Source: an uncultured Rhodospirillaceae bacterium (GTDB taxonomy: Bacteria > Pseudomonadota > Alphaproteobacteria > RF32 > CAG-239). From it: a stretch of DNA of 13,701 nt. The notes under the pieces were generated by a model. The model did no database searches, was not told the DNA's origin, and saw only the letters and a program-made list of their open reading frames with translations. The stretch is from contig OMQZ01000171.1 of assembly GCA_900313355.1 (NCBI GenBank), forward strand, positions 1 through 13,701, in the 5' to 3' direction. The translations under genes and the position numbers were made by a program. This document shows, piece after piece, positions 1 through 6,756 of this stretch (positions are counted from its first letter, which is position 1; every line of letters begins with the position of its first letter).

Positions 1-79
1 ATTTAAATTCTCGATTAAAGTTAAGGCATACCATAAGCAATTTAAACGAGAAAATCAAGAGGGAAATAAGGGATTTTTA

Positions 80-108
80 TTGACGAATTTTGAAAGGGTT
101 GATAAAAT
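80..108 (+). promoter_or_regulatory. Sigma-70-type promoter of the orphan gene
   Basis: TTGACG at 80-85 and TAAAAT at 103-108 are separated by exactly 17 bases, each one mismatch from the consensus hexamers. Transcription would start near 115, leaving a leader of about 20 bases with AAAGGA at 126-131 before the ATG at 138. The orphan gene therefore appears to have its own strong constitutive-type promoter. No operator-like repeat is evident around it. This is a motif match only. Confidence 0.6.
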
Positions 109-137
109 AACATTATATTCTCAAGAAAGGAATAGCA

Positions 138-1289
138 ATGGTTGAAATATTCGGAAAAAAATATCCTTCTGACCAAGGAGGCAATAGTACAAAATTTTCT
201 GATTGGTTACCTGATTTTTTTGAGGAACAAAGATCCTTTTCATCAAGAGAGTATTATCAGGAGGTGCTCACAAAACATCCAGAGTATAAGAGAAAATGGT
301 ACGAAGTTTTACCATCGGAAAAAGATATACAAAAGTATTTTATTAAAACCTTAGGATATGCTGCAATGGACGGCGCTACGAGCGTTCCTAAAGCAGAAAA
401 AAAGTTAGGTTTTAAAATAGGGGGCGGATACAAGTATCCAAACGGAATGAGTGACATTGAATACCACGCGTACACAACGAAAGAACTTGGCTTCTATAGT
501 CCATTTAAGAAAGATCATAAATTGAATAAAAAGGAAGCTTATATGGAAGCTTGGCAAAATTTGCATTATGACAATCAAAAAGTATTAAATATACTACAAA
601 AACAATACAAAGAGCTTGTAGAAATTAATCCGGAACTTTCAAAGATTAAGTTAGATCTTAATAATCCTATACAACTTACGGAATTAAGGGCTGGTGTCCA
701 ATACGATTTTCCTATTGAAGATATTCAATTGTTTTTAAATGGCGGAACTGCGAAAACAGAAAAGGAAAGGGTGAAGCGAGAATGTATGGAAAATGGGTTA
801 AATTATGGTGATTTCGGTTGGGTATTATCATCAGAAACTATTGCAAATATATCAAAAAAAATGAAAGAGCATAAATTAGAAATAAAAAACGAGGTTATCC
901 AGACAACAGAAAAAATAAGCCATTTTCAAATCACGGAAACTGCACTTTCAAACGATGATAAATTGGCGGCATTGAGCGGCAGGCCGACACCGTCAGCAAA
1001 GCATAACGCGACAGAAAAGAAAGCTCCTTTCGCGCCAAAAGTCAAAGGAAAGCCGAGTTTAAAAAATATGTTTCAAAAAGCCGTTGATGGTGTGAAGAAA
1101 AAATTTGCAAAGCCGCAAGAAAAGACGGCGGAGGAAAAAGCAAAAGACAAGAAAGCTTATAAGATTATACAAACTCTGCGTGGTGTTTTAAGACCGAAAA
1201 AATCAAGGAAAGTGGTCGAAGAAAAGGTTCAGACAAATGAACAGACACCTCTAAGGCAGGTTATAGAGCAAAGAGACGGTGGAAGATAA
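138..1289 (+). CDS. Orphan protein of unknown function, 383 aa
   Basis: I do not recognise this protein. The start is supported by AAAGGA seven bases upstream of the ATG and by a good promoter; it ends in TAA. There is no signal peptide, membrane segment or known catalytic motif, so it is predicted soluble. Residues 1-270 are mixed charged and aromatic sequence (for example the Gly-rich KIGGGYKYPNG near residue 92) and look like a folded domain. Residues about 285-365 are lysine-rich and low in complexity, probably a flexible or coiled basic tail. Base composition changes within the gene: sampled 60-base blocks before base 900 are about 23-32% GC, whereas 961-1020 is about 57% and 1081-1140 about 48%. 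That suggests a composite gene or an acquired N-terminal part. It lies just upstream of the conserved nlpD-yajC-secDF block, in the same direction but with its own promoter. It could be a lineage-specific or secreted protein; no function is assigned. Confidence 0.75.
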   Translation: MVEIFGKKYPSDQGGNSTKFSDWLPDFFEEQRSFSSREYYQEVLTKHPEYKRKWYEVLPSEKDIQKYFIKTLGYAAMDGATSVPKAEKKLGFKIGGGYKYPNGMSDIEYHAYTTKELGFYSPFKKDHKLNKKEAYMEAWQNLHYDNQKVLNILQKQYKELVEINPELSKIKLDLNNPIQLTELRAGVQYDFPIEDIQLFLNGGTAKTEKERVKRECMENGLNYGDFGWVLSSETIANISKKMKEHKLEIKNEVIQTTEKISHFQITETALSNDDKLAALSGRPTPSAKHNATEKKAPFAPKVKGKPSLKNMFQKAVDGVKKKFAKPQEKTAEEKAKDKKAYKIIQTLRGVLRPKKSRKVVEEKVQTNEQTPLRQVIEQRDGGR

Positions 1290-1351
1290 ACCTTTTTTCT
1301 TTTAACGAATATTTAGCGATTTTGCATTTAATATAAAAACAGAGTTAAAAG

Positions 1352-2266
1352 ATGTTCAAAAAAAGTGTTTTGACATTAGCGTTTTGTACGCTTTTATCCG
1401 GATGTGCGCCAATGAATAACGGTATTCAGTTGGTCAGTTCATATTACAACAAAATGTTTGGCACCCCTGAAACGGTTGAGGTTAAAAAAGGTGACACGTT
1501 ATATAGTATTGCCAAGCGTTATGATATGACAATCTCTGAGTTGATTGAGCTAAATGGTATTGATAGCCCCAATCAGCTTTATGTCGGTCAGGTTTTAAAA
1601 ACAAATTCAAACAAATATTATACGGTCAAGCGCGGGGATACGTTAGCCGCTATTGCGCGAAAATATAACACAAATTAGAAAACGCTTGCGCAAAAAAACA
1701 ACATCAAACCGCCGTATGCTCTAAATGTCGGGCAAAGAATTGTTGTAACGGGAGCAACAACATCTTCGGTTGCAACAACACATACACCCTCAAAACAGAC
1801 AACGACAAAATCTGCACAGACGAAATCTTCGGCAAGATCAAAAACAACCGTTGCATCATCAAGTTCAAGCACAAGCGTTTCAACCAAGCGCTCCAGCAAA
1901 TTTGTTTGGCCGGTTTCGGGTAAGGTGATTTCTGCCTTCGGAACAGTCGGTAAAGGCTTAAAAAATGACGGAATCAATATTTCAGCACCGCTCGGAACAT
2001 CTGTTAAAGCGGGAGATAAAGGAACGGTCGCCTATGCCGGAAACGGCCTCAAAGGGTTCGGAAACCTGATTTTAATCAAACATTCGGACGGATATATCAC
2101 AGCCTACGCGCATAATGATAAAATCTTGGTCAAAAAAGGACAGACCGTTGCAAGGGGCGAAAAAATCGCTACCGTCGGCAAAACAGGTGGCGTGAGTGCG
2201 CCGCAACTGCACTTTGAAGTGCGTGCCGGCAAAAAAGCTGTTAACCCAAGAAACTATCTGCCGTAA
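1352..2266 (+). pseudogene. nlpD: NlpD-like LysM/LytM lipoprotein gene interrupted by an in-frame TAG
   Basis: Read through one TAG at 1676-1678 (codon 109), this is a 304-codon frame ending in TAA. It has a lipoprotein signal with lipobox LSGC (Cys18), LysM 1 (about 42-84), LysM 2 (about 89-132, containing the stop), a Ser/Thr/Lys-rich linker, and a C-terminal LytM (peptidase M23) domain (about 184-304). The frame is unchanged after the TAG, and both halves match the family continuously. The LytM site is degenerate: the usual HxxxD ligands are Asn205 and Asn209 and the HxH motif is QLH (285-287). This is how NlpD/EnvC-type amidase activators differ from active endopeptidases. In E. coli NlpD activates the amidase AmiC at the division septum. 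Position directly before yajC-secDF is typical of alphaproteobacteria. Upstream translation alone gives a 108-aa lipoprotein with one and a half LysM domains. A GTG at 1925 is an internal Val codon and not a convincing restart. The stop could be a real nonsense mutation, a sequence error or a suppressed codon. The RBS is weak. Confidence 0.8.
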
Positions 2267-2295
2267 AAAGTTGTTTAATACTTTCATTTTATGTG

Positions 2296-2323
2296 TTGTC
2301 ACTCAAAGTTTTTGTTGTATATT
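2296..2323 (+). promoter_or_regulatory. Promoter of yajC-secD-secF
   Basis: TTGTCA at 2296-2301 and TATATT at 2318-2323 are 16 bases apart, each one mismatch from consensus. The predicted start near 2330 leaves a short leader with AGGAGA at 2342-2347 before yajC. The sec genes can thus be transcribed independently of the interrupted gene upstream. Confidence 0.5.
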
Positions 2324-2352
2324 ACCTAAAGTTTAATTTTTAGGAGAAATGA

Positions 2353-2715
2353 ATGTTTATCAGCAATGCATATGCTCAAACAGCTGCAACAGCGGGCGCA
2401 GGTGCCTCGTTGACAGCAAATGTGATTCAAATTCTTTTGATTTTTCTGGTGTTTTATCTGCTTCTTATTCGCCCTCAGCAAAAAAAGCTGAAACAACACG
2501 AGGCAGAGCTTAAAGCCATCAAGGTCGGCGACAAAGTTCTGACAGCGGGCGGGCTCTATGCCGTTGTTCGAAAAATAGAAAATGACGATTTAACGCTTGA
2601 AATTTCAAAGGGTGTTGAAGTAACGGCTCATCGCTTTACAATTCGTGAGGTGTTGGCTGATAAACACGAAGTTCACGCACAAAAACAAAACGCAAAAGGA
2701 AAGAAAAATGTATAA
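2353..2715 (+). CDS. yajC: Preprotein translocase subunit YajC
   Basis: A 120-aa inner-membrane protein of normal family length. It has a short N-terminal segment, one membrane helix at about residues 24-41, then the family signature LLIRPQQKK, followed by a small cytoplasmic domain with the typical VGDKVLTAGGLYAVV stretch. In E. coli YajC associates with SecD and SecF as an accessory complex of the SecYEG channel; it is not strictly essential there. The start has a strong Shine-Dalgarno (AGGAGA, 2342-2347). The stop codon overlaps the start of secD by eight bases, so the two are likely translationally coupled. The gene order yajC-secD-secF is the conserved operon. Confidence 0.96.
   Translation: MFISNAYAQTAATAGAGASLTANVIQILLIFLVFYLLLIRPQQKKLKQHEAELKAIKVGDKVLTAGGLYAVVRKIENDDLTLEISKGVEVTAHRFTIREVLADKHEVHAQKQNAKGKKNV
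2696..2704 (+). promoter_or_regulatory. Ribosome binding site deciding the secD start
   Basis: AAAGGAAAG inside the end of yajC sits a few bases before the ATG at 2708, which supports this start over the in-frame ATG at 2645. The start overlaps the yajC stop by eight bases, an arrangement typical of translational coupling. Confidence 0.6.
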
Positions 2716-4252
2716 ATTATCAAAACAAAGAGTGCTTGTGATTTTAGGCATTTGTTTGGTTGGTGTATTGTTGGCCATACCGAACGTTATGCCGAAATCT
2801 GTCAAATTGCCGTCATGGTGGCAACCTGTCAGCTTAGGGCTTGATTTGCAAGGCGGATCAAATCTTTTGCTTGAAGTCAATATGAAAGAGGTTGTCCGTG
2901 AGCGTATGGAACTGTTGGAAGACGCTGTTCGTCAAAGTTTGCGCGAACATCGGATTCGTTATCAAAACCTTTCAGCCGGTGCAGACAGCGTCAAAGTGAA
3001 AATTGATAATGCTAATTCTCGCACGCAAGCGATCGGATATTTTAAAAAATTGGAAGACGGTCTTGAAATTTCTGTCAATGAAAACGGTACAATTGAATTA
3101 AAATATTCTGAAACAGCCTTAAATATCTTAACAAAGAAGGTTGTTGATCAATCAATCGAGATTGTTCGTCGCCGTATTGATGAGTTAGGCACAAAAGAAC
3201 CTGTCATTCAAAGCCAAGGCTCAGACAGAATAGTTGTTCAATTGCCGGGCATTCAAAATCCGGAAGAAGTGAAAGCACTTTTAGGTAAAACAGCTAAAAT
3301 GTCATTCCACCTTGTTGACAGCAGAACAACAGCTGCAGATGCAAAACGCGGAAAATTGAGCAATTCTTCTCGTGTGATGAACAGTGCGGAAGGCGGACAA
3401 CTCGTTGTTCAAAGAAAAGCTGTCGTCGGCGGTGAAAACTTAACGGATGCCGGCGTTGCTTTCCAAGATGGTGGTGCGGTTGTAACCTTTAAGTTTAATA
3501 CGATGGGTGGCAAAAAGTTCGGCGAAGTGACGAAAAACAATATCGGTGAGCGTCTTGCCATTGTTTTGGATAATGAAATTATTTCAGCTCCGACAATTCA
3601 ATCTGCCATTTTAGGCGGTAGCGGTGTGATTACCGGTAATTTCACGGCTGAAGATGCAAACAACTTAGCAATGTTGCTTCGTTCGGGTGCGCTGCCGGCA
3701 CCTCTTGAGGTTTTAGAAGAGCGCACTGTCGGTGCGGGCTTGGGAGCCGATTCGATTAAAGACGGTGTGTTTGCATCAATTGTTGGTTTAATCGCCGTTG
3801 TTTTGTTTATGATTGCGGCATATGGCCTGTTCGGTCTGTTTACAACAATTACGGTTTTCACAAACCTTGTATTGATGTTAGGAGCAATGAGCTTTATCGG
3901 GACGACTTTAACGCTTCCGGGTATTGCGGGCATCATCTTAACAATCGGTATGGCTGTTGATGCGAATGTGTTGATTTTTGAGCGTATGCGCGAAGAAGTT
4001 AAAAACGGTCGTTCGACACATGATGCCGCTGATGCCGGATTTACGGAAGCGTGGGCGACAATTGTCGATTCGAACTTGACAACATTGGTTGCAGCCGCTG
4101 TTTTGTTCTGGTTTGGAACAGGGCCGGTCAGAGGCTTTGCCGTTACGCTTGCTATCGGTATTGCAACCTCTATGTTCACATCTGTAACGGTGACGCGCCT
4201 GATTATTACATATTGGCTCAATCGCTTTAAGCCGACAAAATTACCTATTTAA
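2708..4252 (+). CDS. secD: Protein translocase subunit SecD
   Basis: A 514-aa polytopic inner-membrane protein. With SecF it uses the proton gradient to pull exported proteins through SecYEG from the periplasmic side. Visible parts: first membrane helix at about 8-26; the conserved GLDLQGG at 44-50 at the start of the large periplasmic domain; the P1/head region to about residue 345; then the C-terminal membrane domain beginning near 352. The RND-family motif GMAVDANVLIFER at about 414-426 carries the key membrane Asp. I chose the ATG at 2708 over an in-frame ATG at 2645: the protein there begins MYKLSKQRV as expected, AAAGGAAAG lies just upstream (2696-2704), and the longer version would add 21 residues from inside yajC in another frame. 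It is 22 bases upstream of secF. Confidence 0.97.
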   Translation: MYKLSKQRVLVILGICLVGVLLAIPNVMPKSVKLPSWWQPVSLGLDLQGGSNLLLEVNMKEVVRERMELLEDAVRQSLREHRIRYQNLSAGADSVKVKIDNANSRTQAIGYFKKLEDGLEISVNENGTIELKYSETALNILTKKVVDQSIEIVRRRIDELGTKEPVIQSQGSDRIVVQLPGIQNPEEVKALLGKTAKMSFHLVDSRTTAADAKRGKLSNSSRVMNSAEGGQLVVQRKAVVGGENLTDAGVAFQDGGAVVTFKFNTMGGKKFGEVTKNNIGERLAIVLDNEIISAPTIQSAILGGSGVITGNFTAEDANNLAMLLRSGALPAPLEVLEERTVGAGLGADSIKDGVFASIVGLIAVVLFMIAAYGLFGLFTTITVFTNLVLMLGAMSFIGTTLTLPGIAGIILTIGMAVDANVLIFERMREEVKNGRSTHDAADAGFTEAWATIVDSNLTTLVAAAVLFWFGTGPVRGFAVTLAIGIATSMFTSVTVTRLIITYWLNRFKPTKLPI

Positions 4253-4274
4253 TAAGAAGAAAAGGATAAATAAA

Positions 4275-5216
4275 ATGAAATTGTTTAGTTGGGTTACAAA
4301 AGATACGAACATTGACTTCTTAAAGCCGCGTAAGTATACATACACAGCTTCGATTTTGCTGATTTTGGCATCATTTTGGCTGATATTCTTCCATGGATTT
4401 AATTATGGTATTGATTTTTCAGGCGGCGTTTTGATGGAAATCAAAAGCGACAATAAAATCAATGTTGAAGAAATCAGACAAAAGCTTTCGGTGCTTGATT
4501 TGGACGAACTGACGTTGCAAAGCGTTGGCGAAGAAGGCAACGAACTCTCAATCCGCGCTCAGGCAGATAATGCCAACGAAGAAAGTCAACGTATTGCAGT
4601 TGTTAAAATCAAGGAGATTTTAGGAAGCGGCTACGAATACCGCCGTGTCGAATCAGTCGGTCCGCAAGTCGGTGATGAGCTCAAACGCGCTGGTGTGATT
4701 TCATCAATTATTGCTATCTTTGCAATTTGTGCATACGTTTGGTTCAGATTTGAATGGCAATTTGCATTAGGTGCATTGCTTGGGCTTTTCCACGACATTA
4801 TCATCACGGTCGGCTGCTTGTCATTGTTTGATTTTGATATCAGTTTAACAACGGTTGCGGCTATTTTAACATTAGCCGGTTATTCAATTAACGATACGGT
4901 TGTGAACTATGACCGTATCAGAGAAAACTTGCGCAAATATAAGAAAATGAGTCAATACGATTTAATCAACAAAAGTATTAACGATATTTTCTCACGCACG
5001 ATTTTGACTGGTTTAACAACGCTTTGTGCGGCGATTGCATTGTTTGCGTTCGGCGGTGATGCTTTGCGCAGTTTCTCGTTTGTTATTTTGTTCGGTGTCA
5101 TTATCGGAACATATTCTTCAATTTATATTTCCTGCGTGTTCTTAAATGTGTTTGATTTAAGAAAGACACAGGAAGCAAGAGCAAAGCAAGAGGTTAATCC
5201 TTTTGGAAACGCTTAA
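4275..5216 (+). CDS. secF: Protein translocase subunit SecF
   Basis: A 313-aa partner of SecD in the inner membrane, of normal family length. There is an N-terminal cytoplasmic segment, a first helix at about 22-40, the conserved GIDFSGG at 45-51, a periplasmic domain to about 125, the VGPQVGDEL motif at 128-136, and five further helices from about 138. The family motif at the fourth helix reads GYSINDTVVNYDRIREN (202-218). Most homologues have VVVFDRIREN, so Asn211 and Tyr212 replace Val and Phe, while Asp207 and the DRIREN part are kept. It is the last gene of yajC-secD-secF and is followed by a strong terminator. The start has a purine-rich AAGAAGAAAAGGA upstream. Confidence 0.97.
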   Translation: MKLFSWVTKDTNIDFLKPRKYTYTASILLILASFWLIFFHGFNYGIDFSGGVLMEIKSDNKINVEEIRQKLSVLDLDELTLQSVGEEGNELSIRAQADNANEESQRIAVVKIKEILGSGYEYRRVESVGPQVGDELKRAGVISSIIAIFAICAYVWFRFEWQFALGALLGLFHDIIITVGCLSLFDFDISLTTVAAILTLAGYSINDTVVNYDRIRENLRKYKKMSQYDLINKSINDIFSRTILTGLTTLCAAIALFAFGGDALRSFSFVILFGVIIGTYSSIYISCVFLNVFDLRKTQEARAKQEVNPFGNA

Positions 5217-5236
5217 AAAAAAAGAATAAGTAAAAG

Positions 5237-5265
5237 AAAAAGAAGTCTTCGGACTTCTTTTTTTG
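5237..5265 (+). terminator. Rho-independent terminator after secF
   Basis: AAAAGAAGTC (5238-5247) pairs perfectly with GACTTCTTTT (5252-5261) around a stable TTCG tetraloop, and the T run continues to 5264. It lies 21 bases after the secF stop and closes the yajC-secDF transcript. Because the arms are A-rich and T-rich it could work in both directions, but no minus-strand gene ends here. Confidence 0.9.
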
Positions 5266-5309
5266 TTGAAAATAAAGACACTTAAATGTTATGTTAAGGC
5301 AAATATTTA

Positions 5310-5343
5310 TTGACAAGAAAGCTCTAAAAGAGTAGCTTTTCTT
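5310..5343 (+). promoter_or_regulatory. cysS upstream region: -35-like box and imperfect hairpin
   Basis: A perfect TTGACA lies at 5310-5315, but the best -10 at 17 bases spacing (TAGCTT, 5333-5338) is poor. Overlapping it is an imperfect inverted repeat: AAGAAAGCTCT (5315-5325) pairs with AGAGTAGCTTTTCTT (5329-5343), giving about 11 base pairs with two single-T bulges and an A-rich loop. An alternative promoter further up (TTGAAA 5266-5271, TATGTT 5290-5295, 18-base spacer) would place this hairpin in the mRNA leader. It could be an operator, an attenuator or a secondary terminator; the sequence alone does not decide. Confidence 0.35.
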
Positions 5344-5371
5344 AAGGCTTATTTTTTTAAGGACACCGAAT

Positions 5372-6745
5372 ATGACACAGATTTATTTACATAACACATT
5401 AAAACAAAGAAAAGATTTGTTTGTTCCGATTGATGAAAAAAATGTGCGTATGTATGTCTGTGGACCGACCGTTTATGACAAGGCGCACCTCGGAAATGCC
5501 AAAACACCGGTGGTATATGATGTTTTGTATCGTTTGCTTTGCTATGTTTATGGCAAAGATCATGTCACCTATGTTTCAAACATCACAGATGTTGACGATA
5601 AAATCTTAAACAAGCATAAGCAGACCGGAAAACCTATTCAGGAAATTACGCAAGAAACCTATAATTGGTATATTGAAGATATGGCAAAACTTAATGTTTT
5701 AAGTCCGAATTATCGCCCGCGTGCAACAGAATATATTCAAGAGATGATTGAACTTGTGAAAAAGCTCATCGAAAACGGTCATGCCTACGAATCTCAAGGA
5801 CAGGTTTTGTTTGATGTCGATTCTATGCCAAATTACGGCTACCTTTCAAACCGTTCGATGAAAGAGATGATTGCGGGAGCGCGCGTTGAGGTTGCAGACT
5901 ATAAGAAAAATCCGGCAGATTTTATTTTATGGAAACCTTCAGAGGCGGATCAACCCGGTTGGGACAGCCCTTGGGGATATGGCAGACCGGGGTGGCACTT
6001 AGAGTGCTCCGCGATGAGCTCAAAATTGCTCGGAAATGATTTTGATATTCATGGCGGCGGGTCTGATTTGATTTTTCCGCACCATGAAAATGAGCTGGCA
6101 CAAAGCTGCTGCGCTTATCCCGGAACACATTTTGCAAAGTATTGGGTGCATACCGGAATGTTAATGATTAATGGTGTGAAAATGTCAAAATCATTAGGCA
6201 ATTTCTATACGGTCGATGAAATCTTGGCAAAAAATCCGGCAGAGGCTTTAAGGTTGCTCTTTTTAACGACACACTACCACCAGCCGTTTAACTTCACTTT
6301 TGAGGGCTTAAATGAGGCAAAAAAGATTTTGGATAAATTTTATAATGCCCTGCTGAAAAATGAAGATATACCGGTTCAAAAAGCAGAGCCGAGCCAAAAG
6401 ATTATAGAAGCCTTAGCTGATGATTTAAACACGCCTTTGGCCCTTTCTTATATTCACGAAGATGTGAACGCATTAAACAAAGCGGAAACACCAGAAGAAC
6501 GCAAAACTTTGAAAGCACAGCTTTTAGCCGACGCTTATATGTTAGGGCTTTTGTATAACAACCCATCAAGCTGGTTTAAAAGAACAGATGACGATTCATC
6601 AGAAATTGACGCCTTAGTTCAAAAACGCCTAGAGGCTAAGAAAAACAAAGATTGGGCGACAGCTGATGCCATCAGAAATGACTTGAAAGAAAAAGGCATT
6701 GTTTTAGAAGACGGCCCTGATGGAACGACATGGAAACGCATATAA
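5372..6745 (+). CDS. cysS: Cysteinyl-tRNA synthetase
   Basis: A 457-aa cytoplasmic class I aminoacyl-tRNA synthetase that attaches cysteine to tRNA-Cys, close to the usual length of about 460. The HIGH-type motif is HLGN (39-42). The KMSKS motif is intact at 270-274. The zinc site that selects cysteine is complete: Cys30 in YVCGPT, Cys212 in GWHLECS, His237 and Glu241 in FPHHENE. The N-terminal part is the Rossmann catalytic domain; the C-terminal part from about residue 315 is the helical tRNA-binding domain, ending in the typical DGPDGTTWKRI. The start is supported by TTAAGGA (5358-5364) upstream. It is monocistronic, between the secF terminator and a convergent minus-strand operon whose last stop codon is only 11 bases away. 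Confidence 0.98.
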   Translation: MTQIYLHNTLKQRKDLFVPIDEKNVRMYVCGPTVYDKAHLGNAKTPVVYDVLYRLLCYVYGKDHVTYVSNITDVDDKILNKHKQTGKPIQEITQETYNWYIEDMAKLNVLSPNYRPRATEYIQEMIELVKKLIENGHAYESQGQVLFDVDSMPNYGYLSNRSMKEMIAGARVEVADYKKNPADFILWKPSEADQPGWDSPWGYGRPGWHLECSAMSSKLLGNDFDIHGGGSDLIFPHHENELAQSCCAYPGTHFAKYWVHTGMLMINGVKMSKSLGNFYTVDEILAKNPAEALRLLFLTTHYHQPFNFTFEGLNEAKKILDKFYNALLKNEDIPVQKAEPSQKIIEALADDLNTPLALSYIHEDVNALNKAETPEERKTLKAQLLADAYMLGLLYNNPSSWFKRTDDDSSEIDALVQKRLEAKKNKDWATADAIRNDLKEKGIVLEDGPDGTTWKRI

Positions 6746-6755
6746 AAAGGCGTTT
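6734..6755. terminator. Weak candidate bidirectional terminator between cysS and the convergent operon
   Basis: AAACGC (6734-6739) pairs with GCGTTT (6750-6755) across a ten-base A-rich loop and spans the cysS stop codon. The next bases also form a short palindrome, GTTTG-TTA-CAAAC, at 6752-6764 (bases 6757-6759 are the stop of the convergent gene). Neither structure has a good T run, so this is a weak candidate in an otherwise very compact convergent junction. Confidence 0.25.
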
Positions 6756-6756
6756 G

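Noticed and set aside
1..60. Loose inverted repeat (ATTCTCG near 7-13 against CGAGAAAAT near 48-56)
   Set aside because: It is short, interrupted and in very AT-rich sequence with no T run or linked gene, so it is likely chance.
1675..1977. Minus-strand open frame across the linker of the interrupted nlpD gene
   Set aside because: It is antisense to the low-complexity Ser/Thr/Lys linker; its Val/Ala/Asp-rich protein is a by-product of that composition.
1925..2266. Independent LytM protein starting at GTG 1925
   Set aside because: The GTG is a Val codon within the conserved GKVISAFG segment and would cut into the start of the domain; no ribosome binding site was seen.
2645..2707. Longer secD starting at the in-frame ATG at 2645
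   Set aside because: The extra 21 residues come from within yajC, do not resemble SecD, and the ATG at 2708 has a better ribosome binding site and the expected N-terminus.
3598..4221. Open frame of 207 codons on the minus strand inside secD
   Set aside because: It lies entirely antisense to a certain gene, is dominated by Ala/Ile/Thr/Pro/Ser as expected from reversed membrane-helix codons, and shows no domain or ribosome binding site.
5301..5371. T-box or similar amino-acid riboswitch before cysS
   Set aside because: The leader is too short, has no recognisable T-box core sequence, and T-boxes are not expected in proteobacteria; only a simple hairpin is supported.
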